DNA of 64,000 nucleotides from Gimesia chilikensis (GCF_007744075.1 NZ_CP036266.1:7902564-7966563), one strand, 5' to 3'. Shown: positions 9,488 to 19,328, numbered from the stretch's first letter. Notes: generated by a model not told the origin, from the letters alone. Numbers and translations: made by a program.

Positions 9488-9529
9488 CCATCTGTTCAAA
9501 ACAGAAATACAAAATGCGGAGAAATTCAG

Positions 9530-10132
9530 ATGGCAAAAGTGTCAGCGATTTATATGAGGGTATCAACCAAGGACCAGAAGCACGCCAGTCAGTTACCAGA
9601 TCTGGAACGTTGGTGCGAGACACATGGTGGCAAAGTGATCTGGTTCAAAGACACCTTTTCGGGGAGGACCATGAGCCGTCCCGGAATGGATCAGCTACTG
9701 GAATCACTTCGCATGGGGAAGTTAGATCGTATTGTAGTCTGGCGTCTTGATCGACTAGGTCGAAACACCAAAGGGCTCTGCCAACTCTTCGACGAGCTCC
9801 GGGACCGTCGTGTTGATCTTGTCAGTCTCAAAGATGGTTTCTCCTTGGAGTCTCCTGCTAGTCGACTTCATGCACGCATCCTTGCCTCAGTCGCTGAGTA
9901 CGAAACGGAGATCCGTGCTGAACGAGTGGCGGCAGGACAGGCTGTTGCTCGCAAAAACGGCAAGCGATGGGGCGGAAGTGAAAAAGGATGACGGTGGAAA
10001 GTAACTGACGATCAAGTCAAAACTATCCATGAAATGAAGCATGCTGGCAAAGCCATTACAAAGATCGCTCGTGTGACTGGCCTTTCAAGACCAACGATCT
10101 GTCGAGTCCTGCGGGAAGTCCAGCCACTTTAG
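9530..10132 (+). pseudogene. Serine recombinase (resolvase family) with in-frame stop
   Basis: Starts at ATG 9530 after GGAGAAATTCAG. The catalytic domain is intact: nucleophile Ser in AIYMRVSTKDQ (residue 12) and the VWRLDRLGRN motif. At 9989-9991 a TGA interrupts the frame after about 153 codons. Reading through it continues in frame as RWKVTDDQVKTIHEM and then ITKIARVTGLSRPTICRVLR, a resolvase C-terminal HTH, ending at TAG 10130-10132. A CGA-to-TGA change would explain it. The truncated protein would lack its DNA-binding domain, so the gene is probably inactive unless the stop is suppressed. Confidence 0.85.
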
Positions 10133-10155
10133 TAGTGTGGCTTGACGGATGGGAA

Positions 10156-10402
10156 GGGGCACTTGTGTTGCAAAAAAAGAATAGCCGAATTGTTGGATAG
10201 TTTATGTTGAAAAGTTACCCCCATAGGGGGCTCAAAATGGACTAAGCCCCCTATGGTTTATATATAACCTGCTCGTGACGAGGAATCGTCTATGCAAAGT
10301 TGGTTGCAAAAATTGGATTTTCTGGCGGGATGCTCATGGTGAAATTATCTTGAAAAGTTTTTGAGAAGGGCGAGGTTATAAATAGCGGCAATTGGAATAG
10401 CC
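10156..10402 (+). repeat. Conserved recombinase-associated noncoding element, copy 1
   Basis: About 247 bases starting 23 nt after the recombinase frame and matching 40614-40368 (reverse strand) along its length. Shared blocks include GGCACTTGTGTT, AGTTTATGT, AAGTTACCCCC, GTGACGA-N4-TCGTCTATG, AAAGTTGGTTGCAAAAATTGG and GAAATTATC-TTGAAAAG. Two hairpins are conserved: a G/C stem (CCATAGGGGGCT pairing with AGCCCCCTATGG) and GACGA-GGAA-TCGTC. No shared reading frame is evident. It could be a recombination site, element end or structured RNA. Confidence 0.75.
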
Positions 10403-10431
10403 TCTTTTAAACGATAGGCAACTGAAGAAGT

Positions 10432-13400
10432 TTAGCTTAGTTTAATTTTTGGATCTATCGAATCACTGATCCTACCAGTGTTGTCATGTAGTGTAGCTGA
10501 AACTAGTTCATTAATCTTTTTCACATGAGTTTGAATTATGGATATAGACTCTAAAATATTTTCATCTAATTTTGTTGAAGCCCATAGCTTATCTAGTTGA
10601 GTTCGTCTATTGAGCCTTGTTGTTAAACCTTCCATTGATGTTTGAGTGTAATCAAACATCTCTAGCTGTCGTTGCCATGGTACATCACGTTTTGACGTAT
10701 GATTTGTAAAACTACGCCACAATGCATACGCAATTGATATATTAGCATATGATTCCATGATTCTTAAGTACCGAAATAGATCAAGGCGAATAACTCTTTC
10801 CGCATCTTCAATTATTTGATCTGCAATAGTTGGAGTGCCAAATGGGGCCTGATCAAGTCCGATGTAGGGCAAGTTCATATTTCCGGAGGGTATTATTTCC
10901 TTCTTTAAATAGAGCTGCACAATAGTATTTAGCTTTGCATAAATGCTCACCTCGATAAGTTTTATTCGAATTTCATAATACCATGTAGTCCACCACACAT
11001 TCTTCCTATTTGACTTTAACATCGCACTAGCTCTGTCCAATGTTTGCCAGCCATCTTCTACACATAACATTGAACTCCGAAACGTTTCAGATGGCACTGA
11101 GTTTATGCAACATTCTTTTCTCAGTTTATTAAAATTTGGAACTTTTTGTTTTATTATTTCACTAATTATACTCGTGCGATATTGTCCTAATGCAGATGAT
11201 TCAGCTTTTTCAAAAGGAGGTTTTTGTTGAATATTATTTTGCCCTTGTAATAAATATTCATCTTGAAATACAAATACTGCTTCGTGAGTTAGAACCTCGG
11301 CCCGATGAAGTTCAATAATCGCTTGCTCCATTGATCCAGATGGATGTTTGGTATGTGCCAAGGCTGCTTCTGCTTCATTAAGACGACGATGAGCCTTTCG
11401 ATAATCTCTCTTGAAGGCCACAGCTAATCCTTCCTGAGTAAGTAGACGCTGGCGATCATCGTACCATTTAGGAGAATGACCAGTCGTAAATATTTCGAAT
11501 GAACTATCAGATGACACTCCTCTGAGACCTACATACTTTTGCATAACTTGTGCAATTTCATATGCACGTGAGGCACGATGAAAACAAGACCTCGCTTCTT
11601 TTTTCATCTTATTTTGATCAGACTTTTTTCTTTTGCGTCTGCTTAGCATGTGAAATAAGTGGCCTTGCGCTAGAGCAAGCTGCTGTTCTCTTTGGAGTGT
11701 CTTGACTAAAAATCGAAGTGTTGATGAATCATCTTTAGTTGCATCTCCATTTATGAACTGGTTGATCCACTCATCCAGTATTTTAATTTTTGAATCTTTA
11801 TAAAGCGTAGAAATTGATACTAATAGTTTAGTTGGAAATTTTATCCTACTATAGATTATTTCAAAGCATCGTATTGAAAAAGCATATGAGCGAATCGCTA
11901 TACCCAAGGTAGCAAGTTCGTTCCACGAGGAAATCCATTCAGATAATCTTTCGTAATTCTCATTATTATTTCCATGTGGATATAAGATACGTAAATAAAA
12001 TAGCGATCTTTTTGCATGCTCTGTATTATTCATCTCCTTTTCAAGACTTGAAACTGTTTCTACAAAAGTATCTGGAGAGTGATATCGTGCATATTGAGCA
12101 ATCCTGAGTTGATAATGTCTCTTTATTGCAATAGTGTTTTCCCCAACTTCCCGGGCTAGGTCACGATTCATTTTTAGTGACAGTTCCCATATAGCAAGCA
12201 TCAATTCTCTAGCATGTTTTTTTTCGACAGGGGAAAATTGTGATGTTTTAAAATAATTTAACAATTTCGTTAAATGAAAATATCGCAATAAATACAGTTC
12301 GTGACATATCCCCTTCGAAAATCCCCACGAAAGAATGGCTGGCCTCGCAATTTCTAAAACTCTGATAATATCGCCAATACAAATCAAAATTGAATTCAAG
12401 TTCTTTTTATGATCTGGTCTCACCTTATTTTCTTTATCAATTCGAGCCAATGCTTCATTTACTCGATGGTAAATAATTTCAAATGCTGTCATTGGATCAT
12501 TAGACGATGCTAATAATCTGTGATACCACTCCGACAAACCATTATGTATCGATGGTAAATCTTTTTTCAGAAAACTATTTTTCTCAATTAGTTTATATCG
12601 CAGATAATTCCGAACATCAGAATGAATCCAAACAAATCCACCTTTCTTTCGTCTTACTACATGTTCATTTTCTAGGTCATCTAACCAATCATCAGCCATT
12701 TTACTCCATACTTCTGTAGGATGTTGTGTCTCATGAAATGGCCATGACCATACAATTGAAGCATACCTCATTCGATTTACTAAACATAAACAGAATAGAA
12801 ATCTTTTTTTACCGGGTGTGTCTGCCCACAATATTGCTTTTCGAGCTATGCTTTTAAAATCACGATGCGAAATATCACTTTTGGGAATAACGTCATTGAT
12901 TATATTTTCAATTTTTATTATTCGTTCAATATGGATTAACTGATGATGTTGACTTGCGTCATTTCCATTACTGAATTCAGAGATACGATTTGTAAGTTCT
13001 AAAAATGGACCATCGTAGCAGAGAAGGATTACTGTTACATTTTTACATTCATGCCCGCATACTCTGGATAGTAATTGCCAGAATGCTTGGCCATTAGCTG
13101 TATATTCTGCATAAGTATGATTGATCTCGATTTGGTCTAGCCAGCCATTTGGTGACAGCTTCGAATTATCTATGTTGACACTTCCAGCACCACTGCGTGC
13201 ATTAAGAAATATGAGCCATTGACGATTTGGATTATTTGTGAGTCGTGCAATTTCATTTATTTGAGCATTTGCGATTCGTCGACTATCGGAAGAGTCACTA
13301 TCTAGTAGAACCGGTATCCATTCACTGATACCGGCCTTCCGTGATATAGTATGTAGTATTATTTCAAAAAGTGCATTGCAATCACGTATCTCATCAAGGT

Positions 13401-14910
13401 CAATCCAAACAGCTTGTCGACGAGTATCTATTTGTTGGGCAAATACTTCAGAAGCTGCGGAAATTGCCCCAAAAAAACGGCCTTGTTGTCCATGCAGAAG
13501 AACAAATCTGAGCAACTCTCCCTCATGTTCGTTACTGAAACAATTATCAATACTTCGCTCTAGTTCCTTCTGTAGTGCTTCTTGCAACTTCTCACTATGA
13601 ATTTTGTTTTTAGGAATTGGCAATGTGAATTCAGGTGGAACCGGCACCCTCGGAGGTGATGGAAATATACAACCTCTGGGTGGCAACCCTCTGGTTAGTC
13701 GTTGAAATAATTCAAGGAATAATAGCCCCGGGTATTGATGGTTTATTACCGCATATGACGGCGTTTTAGTGCGTGAAGTAGAATGTGAAAAAAGCTCTGC
13801 TAATTGTGCTTCAGTTTCTGGAACAGTTTTTTTGCGTCCACAAACCCAGAAGATCTTAAACCCTTCAAGAACTTCAGCTGCGATTGAAATCATTGAAAGA
13901 ATACGTTTATCGCTAATCGAACTACCAACAATGAGAAGATATCTCGCTGCTGGAATTGATGACTGTGACTTTTTACGATTGCGAGTAACATCTTTCCAAG
14001 CCTCTGAGGTGATGTGTCGATCTGCTAAATACGAACAAAAATGTCTTAAGTCATCATCTGTAGGTGGCTGGTCAAGAGAATAATCTGCTCTTAATCCATA
14101 TCTGCCCCCGTGAAGTTTAACTAAGCTGTTTTGCCCCTGCATGTCCCGGTATGAAGGAAGCCCGCTTTCTACGTGGACATCAAATACGGTAAAATCATTG
14201 AAAGTCTGATCAAATGCAAGTTCTACAAGCTCATCAAAGTTTGTTGTTAAAGCAGTCCTTATGCGAAGTGGGCCTGTTAATAAAGCTAACATATAGTGGC
14301 CAAGAGTTGGTTTTTTTTGAGACACAACATGTAAAAAAAATGTATCTACAATGTCCAAATCTGGCTCTCGAAGTGTGAGTTGATATGACCGGTTACCTTC
14401 AATCCGTAAGCGAGATAAAAATATCAGTGCAGATCGCCATTCTGCTGTTGCTCCGTACCCTTCCTGTAATTCTTTAAGTTCCGCATATTTTTTTCCTTCA
14501 AGCTTATCTTTGAGGATAAGCTTCTCTTGGATAATTGCTCGATCTAAAGCGGCCTTGATTCGCATTGACCAATTCGCTGTCTCTTCTCCATCACCTTTGT
14601 GTATTACAAAGGGAGGCCAGTCATCTCGTCCCGGAAGCCATCTATACGCCCTCTGACTTTCAATTGCAGCAATATCAACTTCTTCAGTCCCGGAATTTGA
14701 AGATGCAATCACTCCCGGTAGATTTATACCAAATGCCATTGCAATGCACTTTTGTAGATATCCATGCAGTTCTGTTATGATGGGTATTCCTGATGGTGCA
14801 GAAAGGCCGGCACCAAGAAGTGGCACGCAGCCATAACCTTCTTTCCGGGCATTGTTTATTTGATCTAAGAAATATTGTTCAGGAGATTTTGCTGTCTTGT
14901 CTTTGGCCAC
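10432..14910 (-). CDS. SIR2-STAND-like large defence protein with helical-repeat C-terminus
   Basis: 1492 aa from GTG 14910, with a strong GGGAGGAATAA ribosome site. The N-terminal SIR2-like NADase domain shows GAGLSAPSGIP (residues 33-43), TTNFDE (222-227) and KLHG (265-268). A second domain follows at about 440-760 with LLHGQQGRFFG where a STAND NTPase would have its P-loop; Lys and Ser/Thr are missing, so ATP binding there is doubtful. The rest, to the C-terminus, is helical and TPR-like. The layout resembles SIR2-headed Avs-type and DSR-type antiphage proteins, which deplete NAD upon phage sensing. The gene is AT-rich compared with neighbours and lies next to the conserved element, which suggests transfer as cargo. 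Confidence 0.75.
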   Translation of the reverse strand: MAKDKTAKSPEQYFLDQINNARKEGYGCVPLLGAGLSAPSGIPIITELHGYLQKCIAMAFGINLPGVIASSNSGTEEVDIAAIESQRAYRWLPGRDDWPPFVIHKGDGEETANWSMRIKAALDRAIIQEKLILKDKLEGKKYAELKELQEGYGATAEWRSALIFLSRLRIEGNRSYQLTLREPDLDIVDTFFLHVVSQKKPTLGHYMLALLTGPLRIRTALTTNFDELVELAFDQTFNDFTVFDVHVESGLPSYRDMQGQNSLVKLHGGRYGLRADYSLDQPPTDDDLRHFCSYLADRHITSEAWKDVTRNRKKSQSSIPAARYLLIVGSSISDKRILSMISIAAEVLEGFKIFWVCGRKKTVPETEAQLAELFSHSTSRTKTPSYAVINHQYPGLLFLELFQRLTRGLPPRGCIFPSPPRVPVPPEFTLPIPKNKIHSEKLQEALQKELERSIDNCFSNEHEGELLRFVLLHGQQGRFFGAISAASEVFAQQIDTRRQAVWIDLDEIRDCNALFEIILHTISRKAGISEWIPVLLDSDSSDSRRIANAQINEIARLTNNPNRQWLIFLNARSGAGSVNIDNSKLSPNGWLDQIEINHTYAEYTANGQAFWQLLSRVCGHECKNVTVILLCYDGPFLELTNRISEFSNGNDASQHHQLIHIERIIKIENIINDVIPKSDISHRDFKSIARKAILWADTPGKKRFLFCLCLVNRMRYASIVWSWPFHETQHPTEVWSKMADDWLDDLENEHVVRRKKGGFVWIHSDVRNYLRYKLIEKNSFLKKDLPSIHNGLSEWYHRLLASSNDPMTAFEIIYHRVNEALARIDKENKVRPDHKKNLNSILICIGDIIRVLEIARPAILSWGFSKGICHELYLLRYFHLTKLLNYFKTSQFSPVEKKHARELMLAIWELSLKMNRDLAREVGENTIAIKRHYQLRIAQYARYHSPDTFVETVSSLEKEMNNTEHAKRSLFYLRILYPHGNNNENYERLSEWISSWNELATLGIAIRSYAFSIRCFEIIYSRIKFPTKLLVSISTLYKDSKIKILDEWINQFINGDATKDDSSTLRFLVKTLQREQQLALAQGHLFHMLSRRKRKKSDQNKMKKEARSCFHRASRAYEIAQVMQKYVGLRGVSSDSSFEIFTTGHSPKWYDDRQRLLTQEGLAVAFKRDYRKAHRRLNEAEAALAHTKHPSGSMEQAIIELHRAEVLTHEAVFVFQDEYLLQGQNNIQQKPPFEKAESSALGQYRTSIISEIIKQKVPNFNKLRKECCINSVPSETFRSSMLCVEDGWQTLDRASAMLKSNRKNVWWTTWYYEIRIKLIEVSIYAKLNTIVQLYLKKEIIPSGNMNLPYIGLDQAPFGTPTIADQIIEDAERVIRLDLFRYLRIMESYANISIAYALWRSFTNHTSKRDVPWQRQLEMFDYTQTSMEGLTTRLNRRTQLDKLWASTKLDENILESISIIQTHVKKINELVSATLHDNTGRISDSIDPKIKLS

Positions 14911-15114
14911 TTATTCCTCCCAAGTTATTACAGTAGACATGCCTGCAAGGTGTGTACGCATCCACACATTCTGTTGTTTGGGCCAGTCACTCTCAAGAAC
15001 AAAATATCTATTTCACTGCATATTTATTATATTCTCCATTTTGAAGGTCTCGTTCTGGTATTATTGAGTTTTAAGATAACGAAATCAGACAATACATGAC
15101 TTCAAAACAATATG

Positions 15115-15667
15115 TCATTTGACTTTACCAATCACATTCTCAGGATCAAAGTTTTTAAGAACCATTAATTTCAATTCACCATTTCCGTTCTCAGGCTCAC
15201 CTGCGAAGAACAATTCATTCGTCGCTTCGACATAGCGAGGAAATATTCCACGCTCCGTAATCTCTTCGATATTCAAAACACTTGCAGAGTGAAATCATCC
15301 ATCTGTATCTCTACCAGAGTGAATAATGATGTTTGATCCTTTCGAAATATCTCGCCCAGTGCAAAATAAATATTGCCCATCTCGTGAGATGAAAGGGAAC
15401 TTCATCTTGCCAATCGGAGTCTGTTGCAAAAGCTGCGGCTTACTCCAGTTTGAAGATTTTGTCTTTCTGGTCATAAATTGAATTTGTGGACCGACTCCTT
15501 TACTCATACTGACGCAGTAAAGCGTCAAGCCGTCAGTTGAGAGACAAGGCCCGGCCAGAAACCCATCTTTGAGAACAGCAGTAGTGATTCTCGTTGGTCG
15601 TTTGAAATCACCGTAGACTCCAAGAGCAAACGGGCGGTCGTGTCCACGCCATCCCGTTGTGAGTTTC
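15115..15667 (-). pseudogene. Beta-propeller protein remnant, paralogue of the gene at 36431-37507
   Basis: Reading in pieces, the strand gives FKRPTRITTAVLKDGFLAGP, GLTLYCVSMSKGVGPQIQ, SNWSKPQLLQQTPIGKMKF, then an in-frame TGA after GRDTDG, then FHSASVLNIEEITERGIFPR and LKLMVLKNFDPENVIG. This matches the C-terminal half of the 36431-37507 protein closely. The N-terminal half is absent, replaced by the upstream VOC gene region. It is a truncated copy with at least one nonsense change. Confidence 0.85.
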
Positions 15668-15759
15668 CGAGAGATGGTATATTATAAACACCATCAGAAG
15701 TGCTGGTTTTTCTGCAACCGAGAAAGAGTAGTACAAAGGACTTTTTAGAGGACAGCTTC

Positions 15760-16086
15760 ATGTCTGAGCAACTGGTTCCAATCTTTCGAGTGACTGATGC
15801 CCGTGCCACCGCCAAGTGGTATGAACGCCTCGGCTTTGAGCTTGAAGGGGAACATCAATTCGCCCCAAAATTGCCCATCTACGCTTTCTTGAGGCGTGGA
15901 GACATCCTGCTTCATCTATCCGAACACAAGGGGGATGCAACTCCCAATTCCCTCGTTTACTTTTATGTGGACGACGTGGATGCAATCGCCAAAGAGTTTG
16001 GAGTTGCGGTCACAGAGCAGCCATGGTGCCGGGAAGTATCACTCACCGACCCTGACGGAAACCGACTTCGTGTAGGGCAAAAATAA
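15760..16086 (+). CDS. VOC-family (glyoxalase/bleomycin resistance-like) protein
   Basis: 108 aa from ATG 15760, preceded by GAGGACAGCTTC. The pattern PIFRVTDARATAKWYERLGF, then FLRRGDILLHLSEH, YFYVDDVDAIAKEF and SLTDPDGNRLRVGQ is that of the bleomycin-resistance branch of the vicinal oxygen chelate fold. Such proteins bind bleomycin-type drugs by sequestration or catalyse metal-dependent reactions; the substrate cannot be told. It starts where the propeller pseudogene breaks off. Confidence 0.85.
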   Translation: MSEQLVPIFRVTDARATAKWYERLGFELEGEHQFAPKLPIYAFLRRGDILLHLSEHKGDATPNSLVYFYVDDVDAIAKEFGVAVTEQPWCREVSLTDPDGNRLRVGQK

Positions 16087-16167
16087 GAATTCCCGTTTCC
16101 TTAAGAAAGCGTCAATCGAGAGGAATGCGGTTCAGTGGGCTTTGAAAAAGTTGGATGAAGATGCCGA

Positions 16168-16566
16168 ATGAATATACCTGATCCAGAACCAGTCGATCCG
16201 AAGAAACTTCGTCTCGGTCCAATTCGTAACGAATCATTGCCACCAAATCTGCTCCAACAAATCGAAGCGGTTCACAAAGTAATCGGCTCTTATGTCAGCA
16301 CGTCGCTCGAACAATTCGAAATCAGCTTCATGCGGGACGCTTCGCCCGAAGTTGAGGTCGCCATATGGTGCAGCATCGCCGCCGCATGGATCACCTACCA
16401 CGAAAAATATCTCGGCGATGAACTGTTGCCAGACGAAGACGAAAAGAAGTTGCTCGCTGCCTTGCTCTCCATCTCCACCGGCATTGAAGACGTGGAAGCA
16501 CTCGGAGTGCCTGAAAATGTCGGACGCAAATTATTGGCATGCTACGATGCGCTCGGGGACGACTGA
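16168..16566 (+). CDS. Hypothetical cytosolic protein, 132 aa
   Basis: ATG 16168; acidic and predicted helical, with a central segment VEVAIWCSIAAAWITYHEKY and an acidic LLPDEDEKKLL stretch. No motif recognised. It follows the VOC gene by 80 bases on the same strand. No secretion signal. Coding looks genuine from the length and composition. Confidence 0.6.
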   Translation: MNIPDPEPVDPKKLRLGPIRNESLPPNLLQQIEAVHKVIGSYVSTSLEQFEISFMRDASPEVEVAIWCSIAAAWITYHEKYLGDELLPDEDEKKLLAALLSISTGIEDVEALGVPENVGRKLLACYDALGDD

Positions 16567-16774
16567 ATCCTGATCAACCGTTTGAAGGTATCCCTCGGAT
16601 CGGCGCACTTTCGACCTTCGACATACTCCAGCATTGAAAGCAGAATGCCGCTCAGCTTGATGCCGACCTCATGGGGCGATATTGAACCGAGGCATCGCCA
16701 TGCCCGGTATTGGCGAGACCAGAAACTGCCTCCATTTACACGCCACGCATTCGTTCTGGTGGATCTCGTGAAAA

Positions 16775-16983
16775 ATGAGACTCACCCCGCCGTCTTCACC
16801 TGTGCTGTGTCGTAAAACACTGTAAACGCAGGCATTTCTTCCCGACACTCTCTCCGCTTGAAGCCCAAACTACGTCGCAAATCAGTTCAAATTCTCATTT
16901 GAGCGTTTGCGACAAGCGGCCTCTTCTCGATTCACATGCGAAAACCAATCTGCGCACAACATTTGTAATAGGACACCGGCAAG
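16775..16983 (+). repeat. Direct repeat, left copy
   Basis: Closely matches 18120-18328, strongest from GTTCAAATTCTCATTTGAG through GCGGCCTCTTCTCGATT to AACATTTGTAATAGGACACC, about 100 bases with few differences; similarity fades upstream. It ends in the junction motif. It lies before the truncated ArdC fragment, so leader and gene were duplicated together. Confidence 0.8.
16971..16983 (+). repeat. Junction motif, form 1
   Basis: GGACACCGGCAAG at the end of the left direct repeat; a second copy follows 54 bases later. Confidence 0.8.
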
Positions 16984-17037
16984 CGCAGGTTCGGCAAATG
17001 CTTCGCCGCTAAAGGAGACCACCACCTCGACACAAAG

Positions 17038-17050
17038 GACACCGGCAAAA
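17038..17050 (+). repeat. Junction motif, form 1
   Basis: GGACACCGGCAAA, 48 nt before the ArdC fragment start at 17086. Confidence 0.8.
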
Positions 17051-17085
17051 ACGTCGTAACCAAACCACTCACAAAAGACGACGCA

Positions 17086-17301
17086 ATGCCAAGCCAAACA
17101 GAACTTCGCCAGCAAATCACAAACGAAATTATCAAAACTTTACAACAAGGTATCGCACCTTGGAAACAACCTTGGTCTTCTGCCCCCATGCTGCGGCAGG
17201 CTGACAAACGCTATCACAAATACATTCTCCGAACTGACTTATGCGCAAGGAAGTATGCGATTCGAGAGCGATCAGGGAGTTGGCAGGTATCAAGGACTTG
17301 A
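17086..17301 (+). pseudogene. N-terminal fragment of an ArdC-like gene
   Basis: Begins MPSQTELRQQITNEIIKTLQ and continues APWKQPWSSA, the opening of the ArdC-like N-terminal (DUF1738, ssDNA-binding) domain, as in the complete genes at 18438 and 46060. After about 35 codons similarity stops and the frame runs into unrelated sequence and a stop. It is the broken partner of the duplication that also copied the leader. Confidence 0.75.
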
Positions 17302-17395
17302 GTCACTCCTCTACGATTTCTGAATTTTTGTGGGCTCATGAAACTAAAAGTGTTAATCTATATGAGGATTCACAACTCTTTAATGGGAGCGAACA

Positions 17396-17854
17396 ATGCC
17401 GAATGAATTGATACCAGACGAAATTGACAGTAGAGAGATTCCACCGGGCTTCGTTGACTTCAAGATTGAAGTGAATAAACCCGTAGGATTTTTCCTAGAG
17501 ATTATCGACACGAAGGCGACGGAATCAGATAAGCGGAGAATATTTCAACCATTTTTTTGCATGACTTTGGGTGATATGACGGGGTTTTCTATAATGTATT
17601 CCGATTGGTATGGCACATTGGTAGGAAGTTACCCAAAGTCATTCCGATTGGCGACAGCCGGAATAACAGCTAATGGGAGAACCGAAGCACGTTTCAGTGT
17701 TTATAAAGCAGTATCTGGAGACGAAGTGCAATTCCGTGCATTTCAACTCATTCCAAATTGTGAAATACAGATCTCTGTGTTTGACCAGCAATGGAAGACA
17801 GCAGCATATGGCTCCATGACGGATACTCTAGCAACAATTAAATTGACGTGGTAA
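17396..17854 (+). CDS. Hypothetical protein, 152 aa
   Basis: ATG 17396 after GGGAGCGAACA, a good ribosome site. The protein looks like an all-beta fold (alternating hydrophobic strands such as VDFKIEVNKPVGFFLEI and ATIKLTW at the end), without signal peptide or known motif. It has no junction motif upstream and sits between the truncated and complete ArdC genes, so it may be an insertion into the duplicated region. Confidence 0.6.
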   Translation: MPNELIPDEIDSREIPPGFVDFKIEVNKPVGFFLEIIDTKATESDKRRIFQPFFCMTLGDMTGFSIMYSDWYGTLVGSYPKSFRLATAGITANGRTEARFSVYKAVSGDEVQFRAFQLIPNCEIQISVFDQQWKTAAYGSMTDTLATIKLTW

Positions 17855-18119
17855 GTGCGAGATATATCCTTGTAGTCGCCACATCGCTTCTCTTGAGAGG
17901 CAAGTCTTGCAAATACATTCGGCATTAGTTTTATCAAGACGCCTTGACCAATTCTGAGTCAGATCGACTTTGTGGTGTATCTCAGGCGCAGGCGTCACCG
18001 CTTCGCATCTCAGGCATTAAGGATGCTTCTGCAACATTCCTTCCGCCTTCGGACCGATTGCCCACAGTGGCCTTCCACTTGAGATGTTCACTGAGATCGG
18101 ACATGATCACCGGCTTGCT

Positions 18120-18328
18120 GATCCAGAACCCCGCCGCCTTCACGTACGTCATGCCGTAAGGCACTACAAATATAGTCATCTTCACTCTACATTTGCCCCC
18201 GCCTAAAGCCCCATTTCCGTCCAAGATCGGTTCAGATTCTCATTTGAGAATTTGCGATAAGCGGCCTCTTCTCGATTCTCATGCGAAAACCAATCTGCGC
18301 ACAACATTTGTAATAGGACACCGGCAAG
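18120..18328 (+). repeat. Direct repeat, right copy
   Basis: Partner of 16775-16983. It ends in the junction motif and precedes the complete ArdC gene. The stretch 17855-18119 before it contains no gene I can support. Confidence 0.8.
18316..18328 (+). repeat. Junction motif, form 1
   Basis: GGACACCGGCAAG at the end of the right direct repeat; followed 53 bases later by another copy. Confidence 0.8.
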
Positions 18329-18381
18329 TAAAGGTTTGCCACCAACATCTCATCACAAGAGAAGAAAACTCTGGAATGAAA

Positions 18382-18394
18382 GGACACCGGCAAC
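18382..18394 (+). repeat. Junction motif, form 1
   Basis: GGACACCGGCAAC, 56 nt before the ArdC start at 18438. Confidence 0.8.
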
Positions 18395-18437
18395 GGCTTC
18401 GTAACACTAACCCACTCAACAGTGAAGGAACGACGCA

Positions 18438-19328
18438 ATGCCAAGCCCAAAAGAAATTCGCCAAAATATCTCTCAACAAATCGTAGACGCCTTAAAGTCG
18501 GGCAACACGCTCCCGTGGCGTCAGCCGTGGAGCAATGATCTAAATGTTGGACTACCAAGAAATGCTGTGAGCGCAAACCGATACTCGGGAGTGAATCCGA
18601 TCCTGCTGGAAATCAGCCGGATGCGGCAGGGATTTCAATCAAAGTGGTGGGGCACCTACAAGCAGATCCAGCAACTGGGTGCTAATGTCAAGCGTGGCGA
18701 AAAAGGAACAGCAATCACGTTCTACAAAAACATTCCAGTCAAGAATCAAAAGACGACGGCTGGTGAAGAACCTGAAAAAACCGTACCACTTTTACGAACG
18801 TACCACGTTTTCAATGTTGAGCAAACTGATGGGCTAGATCATCTACGAATTGGTCACGGTGACAGTACGACCGACATGGAAGATTCCCACGACGAAGCCG
18901 ATGAGTTAATAGACGCTACTGAAGCTGACATTAGATACGGTGGCAATCGGGCATTCTACTCGCCTACCACAGATCATATCCAATTACCTATGCGAAATCA
19001 GTTCCCCGACATGAATGAATTCTACAGCACGGCTACTCACGAACTCGTGCATTGGAGCGGAGCATCGCACCGACTGAATCGTTTTGGCTTGAGTTATGCT
19101 TTTGAAGAACTCGTAGCAGAAATCGGTTCATGTTACACATGCTGCGAAGTTGGCGTCCCCGCCAGTGATGATCTCTCGGACGTGACCAGTTATGTGCAAA
19201 GTTGGCTCCGAGCGATGGAGAACGATCCCAGCTTCATTTTTAAGGCAGCTTCGCACGCCTCAAAAGCCGCTGACTACCTACTGGACTTCCGCCCGTCGCC
19301 GGTTGAAGAACCAGCATTGGTTGTGTGA
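18438..19328 (+). CDS. ArdC-like antirestriction protein (ssDNA-binding plus zincin domains), module I
   Basis: 296 aa, start ATG 18438 after GAAGGAACGACGCA. The N-terminal DUF1738-type domain (residues 1-130: ISQQIVDALK, LPWRQPW, YSGVNPILL, WWGTYKQIQQLGANVKRGEK) matches ArdC, which binds single-stranded DNA. The C-terminal metallopeptidase-like domain carries HELVH (201-205) and a downstream FEELVAEIGSCY helix that would give the third zinc ligand. ArdC proteins of plasmids protect incoming DNA from host restriction. It leads module I and has a clear paralogue at 45176-46060. Confidence 0.88.
   Translation: MPSPKEIRQNISQQIVDALKSGNTLPWRQPWSNDLNVGLPRNAVSANRYSGVNPILLEISRMRQGFQSKWWGTYKQIQQLGANVKRGEKGTAITFYKNIPVKNQKTTAGEEPEKTVPLLRTYHVFNVEQTDGLDHLRIGHGDSTTDMEDSHDEADELIDATEADIRYGGNRAFYSPTTDHIQLPMRNQFPDMNEFYSTATHELVHWSGASHRLNRFGLSYAFEELVAEIGSCYTCCEVGVPASDDLSDVTSYVQSWLRAMENDPSFIFKAASHASKAADYLLDFRPSPVEEPALVV

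Noticed and set aside
14943-14961. Degenerate junction motif before the SIR2 gene (ACACACCTTGCAG)
   Set aside because: Distance to the start is roughly right, but the core GACACC is not preserved and the match is too weak to count.
16582-16815. Possible 77-aa gene before the left direct repeat
   Set aside because: No ribosome site, no recognisable pattern, and its end overlaps the repeat, whose other copy does not keep the frame.
17982-18224. Minus-strand frame in the right direct repeat
   Set aside because: Partly protein-like, but it has no counterpart in the left repeat and no supporting context.
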